From Microbulbifer sp. ALW1 (GTDB lineage: Bacteria; Pseudomonadota; Gammaproteobacteria; Pseudomonadales; Cellvibrionaceae), in contig NZ_CP047569.1 in assembly GCF_009903625.1 (NCBI RefSeq), positions 20,001 to 84,000 on the forward strand: a stretch of 64,000 bases of DNA, given 5' to 3'. A model generated the notes under the pieces. The model was not told where the DNA came from and ran no database searches. It worked only from the letters and a program-made list of their open reading frames with translations. Shown here piece after piece: positions 17,178 to 25,667 of this stretch (positions within the stretch are counted from its first letter, which is position 1; the number at the start of each line of letters is the position of its first letter). The position numbers and the translations under genes are program-made.

Positions 17178-19916
17178 TTACGGCCACTGGTCATCCTGCT
17201 GGGGCGGCCAGGGCTGCGCATCCTCAACCGGCGCTCCGCGGCGGCGATCATCCTCTCGCTGAAGCTCTTGTTCTCGCTGAAGCTCCTCCGTCCGCAGGCG
17301 CTCCTCAAGAACCCGGCGCTCTTCCTGGGCGCGGCGCTCCTCCTCGAGATAGCGCTGCTCCTGAATACGGCCGGACTCCTCCAGGCGCCGCAGGCGCTCC
17401 GCTTCCGTCTGTGGCACCGCCTCTTCCCGGATGCGGTCGTCGCGCTGTTGGGGAATCGACTGGGGCTGCTCCCGCTGCAACTGTTCGCGCAGCTCCTGCT
17501 CCCGCTGTCGCTGCAGTTGCTCGCGGCGTTGCTGCTCGGGGTCGATACCCCAGCCCGGGGTCATATCCTCCCGTGGCGCCACGTCCTTCTCTTCCTCGCG
17601 GTCAAACCAGTTGCGGAACCAGCCGCGGCTCTGGCAGCGGGGGTCGGTTTCCAGCCGGCTTTCCACCGACACCGGAATCTCGCGCCCGCCCTGGCAATTG
17701 CGCGGATCCATATACTCGCCTTTCTCATTGACCGGCTTCCATTCCACGCCGCGCGGCGCCTGGATGCGGCCATGGCGATGGGGCAGCTTGCGCATGATTT
17801 CGGTCCACACACTGAGGGCGCCGGTGGCACCGGTGAGACTGGTGCGCTCGTTGTCATCCCGGCCCAGCCATACCACCGCTGTCACTCCCGGGCTAAAACC
17901 GGCAAACCAGCTGTCGCGATAGTTGTTGGTAGTGCCGGTCTTACCGGCAAAGGGCACACTGTTGGGCAGGCGGCGATAGGCGCTCTTGCCGGTACCCTCG
18001 CGCATCACCTGTTCCATGCCGTAGCGCAGCAGGTAGATGGGCACTTCATCCACTCCTCGATTGGATTTGGGTCGAAAACGCTGCACCTGATTGCCATCGG
18101 CGTCGGATACTGCCAGCAGGGTGCGCGGTTCCACGTGTTCCCCCCCATTGGCAAAGGTCTGGTACATGCCCGCCACTTCAAACGGGGTCATCTCCACCGC
18201 CCCCAGAAACAGAGACGGCAACCGCGGCAGGCTGGCCTGGACCCCCAGGCGACGAATGGTCTGGCGCACATTTTCTATGCCCAGCTCCAGGCCCAGGCGC
18301 GCGGTGGCCTGATTGTAGGAACGCGACAGGGCGACATACAGCGGCACCTGGCCGTGACTGCGGTTATTGAAGTTGGCCGGCATCCACACCTGGCCATCCT
18401 GGGTCACTTCACGAATGGGCGCATCATCGATCAGGGTGCCAAGGTTGTATTCATGGGTGCGCTCCAGCGCAGTGAGGTAAACCGCCGGCTTGATCAGAGA
18501 ACCCACCTGGCGACGCGCCTCCAAAGCGCGGTTGAATCCCGGATAGTGGGGGCGGCGGTCCCCCACCATGGCCAGCACATTGCCGCTGACATTTTCCAGA
18601 ATCACCGTGGCCCCCTGCAGGGAATCCGCTTTGATACCGCGATCCTTTTCCAGCTTGTCCGCGCCCTGGCTGATGGCGTCTTCCGCCAGCTGCTGCACCG
18701 AGGGAGACAGTGTGGTGTATACCCGCAGGCCCGCGGTGCGCAATTCCTCAACGGAGTAATAGGGGCGCAACTCTTCCAGAAGACGCTCGGTAAAGGCGGG
18801 ATAGGGATTCTGTGCCGCCGCGCCGGCAGCCGCCACTTCCAGCGGTTTTTTGCGCAGGCGGTCGTACTGTTCCTGGGTGACCAGCTTCTGCTCCAGCATC
18901 ACATCCAGCACCGTATTGCGCCGCTCCAGCGCCCGCTCCGGATTGCGCCAGGGGTTGTAGTAGGAAGCGCCCTTGGCCAACCCCACCAGTAGTGCAATCT
19001 GGTGCGGTTCCAGCTGGGCGAGAGGCTTCTGGAAATAGAATTCCGACGCCAGGCCGAAGCCGTAAATGGCACGACTGCCCTGCTGCCCCAGCCAGACTTC
19101 GTTGATGTATTCCTGCAGGATGTACGCCTTGTCGTAATGGACCTCCATCAGGATGGCCATCAGGGCTTCATTGAATTTGCGCCACAGGCTGGGCTTGTGG
19201 TCAAAGAAGATGTTCTTCACCAGCTGCTGGGTGATGGTGGAGCCACCCTGTACCACGCCGCCGGCCTTGAAATTGGCGACCATGGCGCGGGCTATGCCCC
19301 GGGGTGACACCCCGAAGTGATGCACAAAGTCCTGGTCTTCCACCGCAATCAGGGTGGCCCCCAGCAACGGTGGTATCTCCTCTACGCGCACCGGCGTACG
19401 GTCGTCGCCACCGCCGAGCAGGGTGCCGATGGGTGCCGCGTCGAGACGGAACTCTTTGAGGCTGCCGCCAGCCTCGTCGCGCAGCCCGGTCAGCTCGTCA
19501 TTGCGCAGGCGGAAGCGAACCTTGGCGGCTGCTTCGCGCTTGTCGGCGTGGATAAAGTCGCGCCGCCACACCAGGTATTCCATGCCGTCGCGCTGCCACT
19601 GCCCCGGTTCTTCCACCGCCGGGACTTTCTTGTAATTGAGCGCAGCAAACTCCGACTCCAGCTCATCCGGGCGCATGACCATACCCGAGTGCAGGACCAG
19701 CGGGCGCGCGTAGACCCGCGCCGGCAGCTGGTACTGGCGGCTGTCGAGGCGCTCGCGCAGCTGCACGTCCAGCCACACCATATAGCCGGCGAGCAGCAGC
19801 ACTCCCAGCAGAGCCAGCAGACTGAGGCGCTTGATCCAGCGGCGCAGCCTTCCAGAGCTGTTTCTTCGGCCTTTTGTGTTACTACTTGTGTTATTACGGC
19901 GCTTGGTTGATGCCAT
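17178..19916 (-). CDS. mrcB: penicillin-binding protein 1B
   Basis: Bifunctional peptidoglycan synthase of 912 aa. A short basic cytoplasmic tail is followed by a TM helix (about 30-48) and a UB2H-like region (60-150). The GT51 glycosyltransferase has catalytic Glu193 (AVEDQDF) and GGSTITQQLVKN. The transpeptidase has Ser473 in GSLIKP, then SYN and KTGT. After about residue 775 there is a tail rich in Glu, Gln and Arg, roughly 135 residues of predicted charged helix or coiled coil, longer than the E. coli C-terminus. A minus-strand promoter candidate lies at 19996-20023. Confidence 0.95.
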   Translation of the reverse strand: MASTKRRNNTSSNTKGRRNSSGRLRRWIKRLSLLALLGVLLLAGYMVWLDVQLRERLDSRQYQLPARVYARPLVLHSGMVMRPDELESEFAALNYKKVPAVEEPGQWQRDGMEYLVWRRDFIHADKREAAAKVRFRLRNDELTGLRDEAGGSLKEFRLDAAPIGTLLGGGDDRTPVRVEEIPPLLGATLIAVEDQDFVHHFGVSPRGIARAMVANFKAGGVVQGGSTITQQLVKNIFFDHKPSLWRKFNEALMAILMEVHYDKAYILQEYINEVWLGQQGSRAIYGFGLASEFYFQKPLAQLEPHQIALLVGLAKGASYYNPWRNPERALERRNTVLDVMLEQKLVTQEQYDRLRKKPLEVAAAGAAAQNPYPAFTERLLEELRPYYSVEELRTAGLRVYTTLSPSVQQLAEDAISQGADKLEKDRGIKADSLQGATVILENVSGNVLAMVGDRRPHYPGFNRALEARRQVGSLIKPAVYLTALERTHEYNLGTLIDDAPIREVTQDGQVWMPANFNNRSHGQVPLYVALSRSYNQATARLGLELGIENVRQTIRRLGVQASLPRLPSLFLGAVEMTPFEVAGMYQTFANGGEHVEPRTLLAVSDADGNQVQRFRPKSNRGVDEVPIYLLRYGMEQVMREGTGKSAYRRLPNSVPFAGKTGTTNNYRDSWFAGFSPGVTAVVWLGRDDNERTSLTGATGALSVWTEIMRKLPHRHGRIQAPRGVEWKPVNEKGEYMDPRNCQGGREIPVSVESRLETDPRCQSRGWFRNWFDREEEKDVAPREDMTPGWGIDPEQQRREQLQRQREQELREQLQREQPQSIPQQRDDRIREEAVPQTEAERLRRLEESGRIQEQRYLEEERRAQEERRVLEERLRTEELQREQELQREDDRRRGAPVEDAQPWPPQQDDQWP

Positions 19917-20221
19917 ATCGCTTTAAATAAACTCTTTGCTCTAAAGGAAATCGGCCGGGTAGCACAGGCACACCCTCGCCTTTTTATAGCCAGCTTTTAT
20001 AAGGTCAGCTTGGCACAAGTCAAACCCGGCGGGTCATTTCCCGCCGCCGCTGCAAACTTGCACTTGACCGTCTGGCCGCCATAATGCCCCGGCGCCCGCC
20101 CGATGCGGGCCCGAGTTTGTAAACTACTTTTGCACACTCACCTGAATACAGACGCCCGAATACAGCGGCTAGCCGCAACGGAATCCTCAACCGAACCCTA
20201 AGGAACCCCACGGAAATCACT
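19917..20221. other. divergent intergenic region between mrcB and the PfkB kinase
   Basis: 305 bp with no gene. It holds the mrcB promoter candidate and presumably a plus-strand promoter for the kinase, which I could not place. No repeat or RNA structure stands out. Confidence 0.5.
19996..20023 (-). promoter_or_regulatory. candidate sigma-70 promoter of mrcB
   Basis: On the minus strand, TTGACT (20018-20023), a 16 bp spacer and TATAAA (19996-20001) match the consensus at five of six positions each. They lie about 80 bp upstream of the mrcB ATG. Confidence 0.5.
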
Positions 20222-21226
20222 ATGCACCAGTACGACCTCTACGGCATCGGCGCCGCTCTCCTCGATACCGAAATTGAAGTCACCGACAGTGACCTGCAAG
20301 ACCTGGGCGTCGACAAGGGGGTTATGACACTGGTGGACGACAGTCGTCAGCAACAGCTGGTGGACGACCTCAAAAACCACCTGGTCACAGCGAGCCACGC
20401 CTGTGGCGGTTCCGGCGCCAATACCGTGATCGCTGCCAGCTACTTTGGCCTCGATACCTTTTATTCCTGTAAGGTCGCCGCCGATGATAATGGCGATTTC
20501 TATCGCGACAACCTCGCCGCCGCCGGCGTCGCCTATCCCGCAGCGCTACAGAACGCCGATGCAGGTACCACCGGTAAATGCCTGGTACTGATTACCCCGG
20601 ATGCCGAGCGCAGTATGAATACCTTTCTCGGTATCAGCGCGGAGCTTTCCACCGCAGAACTGGACAGCAGTGCCCTGAGCCAGTCCCGCTGGGCCTATAT
20701 CGAAGGCTATCTGGTCTCCTCCCCCACCGGCCGCGCCGCGGCCATTGCCCTACGCGAACAGGCGGAAGCCAGCGGCGTAAAAACCGCCCTGAGCCTATCC
20801 GACCCCATGATGGTGCAACTGTTCCACGACGGCCTGAAAGAAATGCTCGGCAACGGCGTCGACCTGCTGTTCTGCAACCGCGACGAAGCCCTGCAGTTCT
20901 GCGGCACCCAGTCCCTGGAAGAGGCGGCTCAAACCCTACGCAATTACAGCAAAGCCTTCGCCATCACCCTGGGTGCGGACGGCGCGCTGCTGTGGGACGG
21001 CGAACAGGAAGTCCGCGTTGCGGCGCCAAGTATCAAGGCGATCGACACCAATGGCGCAGGCGATATGTTTGCCGGCGCCTTCCTGTACGGCATCAACCGC
21101 GACATGGGTTTTGCGGAGGCGGGAGAATTGGCCTGCAGGGCTGCGGCACAGGTAGTGAGCCAGTACGGCCCGAGACTGCGCGCGGAGCAGCATCAGGGAC
21201 TGCTGGCCCGGTCTGCCAAGGCATAA
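20222..21226 (+). CDS. PfkB-family kinase, adenosine kinase-like
   Basis: Ribokinase-fold sugar or nucleoside kinase of 334 aa. The N-terminal glycine motif is GGSGANTVIAASYFG, and the C-terminal PfkB signature is DTNGAGDMFAGAF with the catalytic Asp. The N-terminal layout (GIGAALLDTEIEV) is like bacterial proteins annotated adenosine kinase, so purine-nucleoside salvage is the best guess. Substrate is not proven. It ends at a strong bidirectional terminator shared with the convergent GGDEF-EAL gene. Confidence 0.85.
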   Translation: MHQYDLYGIGAALLDTEIEVTDSDLQDLGVDKGVMTLVDDSRQQQLVDDLKNHLVTASHACGGSGANTVIAASYFGLDTFYSCKVAADDNGDFYRDNLAAAGVAYPAALQNADAGTTGKCLVLITPDAERSMNTFLGISAELSTAELDSSALSQSRWAYIEGYLVSSPTGRAAAIALREQAEASGVKTALSLSDPMMVQLFHDGLKEMLGNGVDLLFCNRDEALQFCGTQSLEEAAQTLRNYSKAFAITLGADGALLWDGEQEVRVAAPSIKAIDTNGAGDMFAGAFLYGINRDMGFAEAGELACRAAAQVVSQYGPRLRAEQHQGLLARSAKA

Positions 21227-21232
21227 CGATAA

Positions 21233-21258
21233 GGGCCCGCGAAAGAGCGGGCCCGTTT
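21233..21258. terminator. bidirectional terminator between PfkB kinase and GGDEF-EAL gene
   Basis: GGGCCCGC (21233-21240) and GCGGGCCC (21247-21254) form an 8 bp stem with loop GAAAGA, followed by GTTT on the plus strand and TTAT on the minus strand. Confidence 0.75.
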
Positions 21259-21291
21259 CACCGAATCATTAACGATTCACCGCGTTTGCCG

Positions 21292-23103
21292 CTAATTTAC
21301 TGCCGTCGTCGGCCGCGGTCCGCTGATTTCTGGCAGGCAGGAAGCGGCGGCGATTCCGAAACCCTGGGCGTAATCCACCCCCATAATCCGCAGCTTTTCC
21401 AGCAGCTCCGGGGTTTCGGCAAATTCTGCAATGGTGCTGATGCCCATGCGCTTGGCCAGGTGATCCACGGTGCTGACCATGGCGCTGTCAATTTCGTCTT
21501 CCAGCATATTACGCACGAAAGAACCATCGATCTTCAGGTAGTCCACCGGTAACTGGCGCAGATACGCCAGTGACGAAGCGCCGCGGCCGAAATCGTCCAG
21601 GGCAAAACTGCAGCCCGCCGCGCGCAACTTGTGAATAAACACCAGCGCCCGATCCAGGTTGTTGATGGCGCAGGTTTCGGTGATCTCGAACTGTACCCGC
21701 GACGGCGCTACCCCGGCCTCGGTCAGCTCCCGCAGCACGAAATCTGCAAACAATTCATCCCCGAGACTGATGCCGGAAATATTGATGGCGTAGTGGAAGC
21801 CACCGGCGCCGCTGCTCTGCTCCAGCGCCATGTAGCGGAAAATATTGCGGATTACCCAGCGGTCCACCTCATCGATCATGCCGTAGCGCTCTGCGGCCGG
21901 CAGGAACAATCCGGGGGAGATCACATCGCCATCGCGCCCCTGCATGCGCACCAATACCTCGTAGTGGTGCACCCGATTTTTGTCTTGCAGGGCAACGACC
22001 GGCTGGCGGTAGAGCAGCAAGCGATCCTCGCGGATGGCCGCGTGAATCTCGGCCAGCCAGGTACTCTCGCGGCGCTTTTCCAGTGCCTTGCGGGAGTCAC
22101 CAAAAAACTTCACCCGGTTGCGCCCCTGGTCGCGCGCTGCGCTGCAGGCATCGTTGGCCGAGGCCAGCAATTGGCTGGCGGGGGGAGCATGGGTGTCCAC
22201 GCTCACCGCGCCAATGGAGAGTGCCGGGCGGGTTTCACTGTCGTCCCACTGGAATACATAACCACTGACCGCCTCGCGCAAGCGGGTAACAATGCGCTTG
22301 GCTTCCTCGAGGGTGCAGTCTTTCAACAGCAATGCAAACTCGTCACTGCCAACGCGGCCGAGCAGATCGCCGTTGCCCAGGCAACGGGTGAGAATCTTGG
22401 CCAGCGCAATCAGCAGGGCATCACCGGCACTGTAACCCAGGGTGTCGTTGACCACTTTGAACTGGTATACGTCGAGGTACAGCAGGATATGGCGCTGTTT
22501 GGGTCCGGTATCCTGGTTCAGCAACTGCTGTAACGCATACTCGAAGGTTTGCCGATTGGGGAGATGGGTCAGGGCGTCGTGGCTGCTTTGCCAGCTGAGG
22601 CGGGAAGAAATTCTGCGGGCTTCGGAGGTATGCCGCAGTATCAGCACATAACCTTCCAGGTTTACCCCGTCACGGAGGCTGTTGATCTGGACGCTGACCT
22701 CGACCAGCTCACCGGTGTCACGGCGAATATTGGCGCGCAATTCGCGCCGGCTGGGTATATCCCCTTCGGCGCTCTCATCCCCCACCAGATTCAGGTCAAG
22801 CCGGCTGCCCTGATCATCCACCAGCGGCAGGCCATCGGCGAGTAACTGCCCCGGTAACAGCCCCATCAAATTGCCGCAGAGCTCTCCCGCCAGAGGATTG
22901 CTGTAACGAATGCGGCCACTGCAATCGGTAACCACGACCCCATCGGCAACTTCTCCCAGCGCCAGTTCCGCAGCCGCTGCACTGAGGTGCCCTACAGACG
23001 ATGCGTCCGTATCAACCTCTTGCAGCTGGCCGTGGTATTCGGCGTTTTTCGGCGTGAACTCAGTCAATGGCATTCCATCTCGGCCGGCTCGGGGAGCCGG
23101 CAC
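21292..23103 (-). CDS. PAS-GGDEF-EAL cyclic-di-GMP protein
   Basis: 603 aa with no membrane segment. A PAS domain lies near 45-150 (VVVTDCSGRIRYSNPLAG), a GGDEF domain near 175-330 with the signature altered to GSDEF, and an EAL domain near 350-595. The EAL motif reads EVL, but the remaining metal and catalytic residues appear present (NISG, FEITET, DDFGRG, KIDGSF, AEFAET, QGFG). This favours a cytoplasmic phosphodiesterase with a weak or regulatory GGDEF half. The first codon is GTG; an ATG ten codons later (23073) is an equally plausible start. Confidence 0.92.
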   Translation of the reverse strand: MPAPRAGRDGMPLTEFTPKNAEYHGQLQEVDTDASSVGHLSAAAAELALGEVADGVVVTDCSGRIRYSNPLAGELCGNLMGLLPGQLLADGLPLVDDQGSRLDLNLVGDESAEGDIPSRRELRANIRRDTGELVEVSVQINSLRDGVNLEGYVLILRHTSEARRISSRLSWQSSHDALTHLPNRQTFEYALQQLLNQDTGPKQRHILLYLDVYQFKVVNDTLGYSAGDALLIALAKILTRCLGNGDLLGRVGSDEFALLLKDCTLEEAKRIVTRLREAVSGYVFQWDDSETRPALSIGAVSVDTHAPPASQLLASANDACSAARDQGRNRVKFFGDSRKALEKRRESTWLAEIHAAIREDRLLLYRQPVVALQDKNRVHHYEVLVRMQGRDGDVISPGLFLPAAERYGMIDEVDRWVIRNIFRYMALEQSSGAGGFHYAINISGISLGDELFADFVLRELTEAGVAPSRVQFEITETCAINNLDRALVFIHKLRAAGCSFALDDFGRGASSLAYLRQLPVDYLKIDGSFVRNMLEDEIDSAMVSTVDHLAKRMGISTIAEFAETPELLEKLRIMGVDYAQGFGIAAASCLPEISGPRPTTAVN

Positions 23104-23302
23104 TTCTCGGGCAGACTTCTGCAGGCTGCCATAAGTGGGCGTAAGGCGCTCGCGTCAGGGAAAATAATACCGGCTTCTTTGGCGGCGCGGAAACCACCAT
23201 TTGCGGTTCAGGGCTTAGCCCCCAACAACAATTGTGACCCGATTCACAGGTGCTGGTCTCATCTAAACCTGAAGCGCCTCTCTGGATAACAGGTTAACCG
23301 GA

Positions 23303-23881
23303 TCAAAGGTGCTGGCGCAGAAAGGATTTGAGTTTTTCATCTTCAAACGCCCGCTGCAAAGTCGCACTCAGCAACTGGTTGATGGTGACCTCCACTTCCT
23401 CCCGGCTCGGTTTGATCAAATTGCGATCCTTGCCGCTGGTGCTGTAGTTGCCATAGAAAGTTGCACCTTTCACCATGACCTGCAACTGGATCGAGGCACC
23501 GGAATCAACTTTGGTCGTATACAGCTTGTTGGGGCTGTCGTAGCTGAGGTCCGTCAAGTTAGCGACCACCTGGACATCCCCCCCGGTTTCCACCCCGCGG
23601 AAGGACCAGGCTTCAAACCCCTGGTACAGCGCTGTCGCCATGGACTGTTCAATATCGTTCGCCAGGGTCACGTTCGAGGAATCCGCATAGATACCGCCAA
23701 GGGAGCCAAGGCCACCTCCCTGCAGCTGGTTGGCACCGCGAACATAAATGCTGTAGCCGGAACCAATATTGTCGGGCGCCACCTGGACCTGGGGCTTTAC
23801 CACCACCTGTACCGGGCTGTGGGCGCACGCGGCCAGGATAACGGCAAGGCCGGTCACCAATATTGCGGTTAATTTCTTCAT
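23303..23881 (-). CDS. YajG-family lipoprotein
   Basis: 192 aa exported lipoprotein. MKKLTAILVTGLAVILAAC ends in a clear lipobox with Cys19. The ATG is preceded by AGGAGGGGG, a strong ribosome site, so the 17-codon upstream extension is rejected. The rest resembles the YajG lipoprotein domain (VYVRGANQLQGG-like start; VTINQLLSATLQRAFEDEKL near the end). Function of the family is poorly known; outer-membrane location is inferred. Confidence 0.85.
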   Translation of the reverse strand: MKKLTAILVTGLAVILAACAHSPVQVVVKPQVQVAPDNIGSGYSIYVRGANQLQGGGLGSLGGIYADSSNVTLANDIEQSMATALYQGFEAWSFRGVETGGDVQVVANLTDLSYDSPNKLYTTKVDSGASIQLQVMVKGATFYGNYSTSGKDRNLIKPSREEVEVTINQLLSATLQRAFEDEKLKSFLRQHL

Positions 23882-23997
23882 GATCCCCCTCCTGCATTGT
23901 TTGGGAAATGGGCGCAGACGCATCTCGCCCAACGGTTATTGGTTATCAAGCATCTCGAATTTTCGAGCACTCCTAGAGTGCATTTTGGCGCGAACGT

Positions 23998-24549
23998 TCA
24001 ACCCTCGTGGTGATGATGATGCGCGTGCCCCGCGGCATCCGGAGCCGCCCGCGTGCCTGCAGCGCTGTCGTTCAGGCCCAGCACCGGCAACGCCAGTTGG
24101 ATATTGGAGCCATCGGCAAACACCAGTTTCACCGGCAGTATTTCTCCCGCCCGCAGGGCCACGCCCTCAACCATCAGATGGGTAGCCCCGGGGCGCATTT
24201 CAACAGTGCCACTGCCCGGCAGGGTAATTTTTTCCAGTGCCCGCATCCGGCTTACCCCCGCGACGTCCAGCGTGTCGTGCATGGTCACGCGGCCCCGCGG
24301 ATGCCCGGGCAACTCCACCCCGGTCAATTCCCGCGCTTTGCCCGAAAGATTCCGCAGCGTCACATAGGCCGCCCCCATGGGCGCCCCCGGAGGCATCTCC
24401 CGGGCAAAGCCGTTGGCCTCGATTTCTGCGGTAGCGGTAGCGGCCGCGAAGCCGCTCGCCAGCGCAAGCATCCACGCCAGTACCGACGCCAGCGCCACAG
24501 GCAACCCCGCAGCTCGGCGGTCATTACAAACCGTTTTCTCTCGCTTCAT
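23998..24549 (-). CDS. periplasmic copper chaperone, PCuAC family
   Basis: 183 aa with an N-terminal signal peptide (hydrophobic 17-40). The PCuAC copper site H(M)-x10-M-x21-HxM is recognisable: MHD, then SRMRA, then THLMVEG. The C-terminus is a histidine-rich tail (HAHHHHHEG) that should bind extra Cu(I/II) or Zn. The family delivers copper to cytochrome oxidase CuA sites. No oxidase genes are in the window, though DsbD, which can supply reductant to such chaperones, is 1.1 kb away. GGGAG precedes the ATG. Confidence 0.9.
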   Translation of the reverse strand: MKREKTVCNDRRAAGLPVALASVLAWMLALASGFAAATATAEIEANGFAREMPPGAPMGAAYVTLRNLSGKARELTGVELPGHPRGRVTMHDTLDVAGVSRMRALEKITLPGSGTVEMRPGATHLMVEGVALRAGEILPVKLVFADGSNIQLALPVLGLNDSAAGTRAAPDAAGHAHHHHHEG

Positions 24550-24596
24550 ACATTCGCTCCCGCGGTGTCTTTACGACACCTGGCCCGGTGACAAGG

Positions 24597-25376
24597 TTAT
24601 TGCATCTTTTGTAACAGTAATCGCGGAGGATTGCCGAGCTTTATATCACCCCGCACCCGGTAGCCGGGTACCGCCTGACGCAACTGGCCGTAAATCCAGC
24701 GGCCCTCGGCATCGGTGCGCGCCACAATCACCACCCGCAGCTGGTGTTGGCGGATGCGCTCGGCCGTGGCCGCCAGCATCTGCACCATGGATGCCGATTG
24801 TGCCGACAATTCAGCCGGAGGCAGCGCGACTGTCTGTGCCGCCGGACCATCGAGAGTGACATCCTCTCTGGCGCGACGCTGCTCCCGCTGCACCTGCGTG
24901 CGCACTTCTTTCGATAGCGGGTTCCCCGGCGCAATCTCATCCGCGGTATTCAGTAAACTGTTGGCCTGCCCAAAAGCGCGCTGGCGCAGGGCATCGCGCG
25001 CTCTGCCAACCAGATCCATCACCAGGGTCTGAACGCCCGCGGTCGCCTGAGTATTCCCCGGATCCAGCTGCAACACCTGCAGATAAAAGTCGTAGGCGCT
25101 CGCGCCTGCGGGCATGGTGATAAAGCCCTCGCGCTGGGCCACCTCGGCCCGCTGTAAAAAGTGCTGCACGGTACGACGCTTGATTTCCTCCGGGCTGGGA
25201 CCCACCGGTTGCGGCGGGGGTGGGGGCGGTTGTGGCGACGCCGGTGGTGGCGTTGTTGATGCACAGCCTGCAAACAGCGTGAGCAGCAAGGCGCCGGCAA
25301 CCAGCTTGGCAGTGCGCGCTGCCTGCAAAAAATGTCCGGAGCTGCTATCGGCGTTCGAATTTGCAATGGAGTTCAC
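24597..25376 (-). CDS. proline-rich lipoprotein with TPR-like region, unknown function
   Basis: A hydrophobic segment ending in LFAGC is a lipobox, followed by a proline-rich spacer (PPPASPQPPPPPPQPVGP). Residues about 75-180 are helical and TPR-like (AYDFYLQVLQLDPGNTQATAG; QANSLLNTADEIAPGNPLSKEV). The last 50 residues (LRVVIVARTDAEGRWIYGQLRQAV) vaguely recall part of an OmpA-like fold but are too short for it. I prefer the GTG at 25376 (about 259 aa). The frame stays open to a TTG at 25454. Likely an inner-face outer-membrane lipoprotein; no function can be assigned. Confidence 0.65.
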   Translation of the reverse strand: MNSIANSNADSSSGHFLQAARTAKLVAGALLLTLFAGCASTTPPPASPQPPPPPPQPVGPSPEEIKRRTVQHFLQRAEVAQREGFITMPAGASAYDFYLQVLQLDPGNTQATAGVQTLVMDLVGRARDALRQRAFGQANSLLNTADEIAPGNPLSKEVRTQVQREQRRAREDVTLDGPAAQTVALPPAELSAQSASMVQMLAATAERIRQHQLRVVIVARTDAEGRWIYGQLRQAVPGYRVRGDIKLGNPPRLLLQKMQ

Positions 25377-25667
25377 GTTTCTGATATCCGTCCTGATCGC
25401 TGTCTGATACCTGTCACCCTTGTGCCGAGTACCTATCAACGTAGTCCCGAGCAAGTGCCCTTCGACTGTTGTTTTTTTGTACCGCCACCACCGCTATACT
25501 GCCCGTTCACTGCAGGGGTGCCCCATCAAGGCCAAGCCGGCGGATCAATGCCGCCCCTTTTTGGAACGACCACTGACACAACCATTGGAAAGACCGCTGG
25601 ATAAACCGGGAACAGCAGCCTGCAATTTCAGTCCAAGTGATCCCGACTATAAAGAATTTTGTTACCC
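25377..25667. other. divergent region between the lipoprotein gene and dsbD
   Basis: About 290 bp. The only signal is a TATACT -10-like box at 25495-25500 on the plus strand with a poly-T tract upstream, a weak dsbD promoter candidate. Nothing else is evident. Confidence 0.3.
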
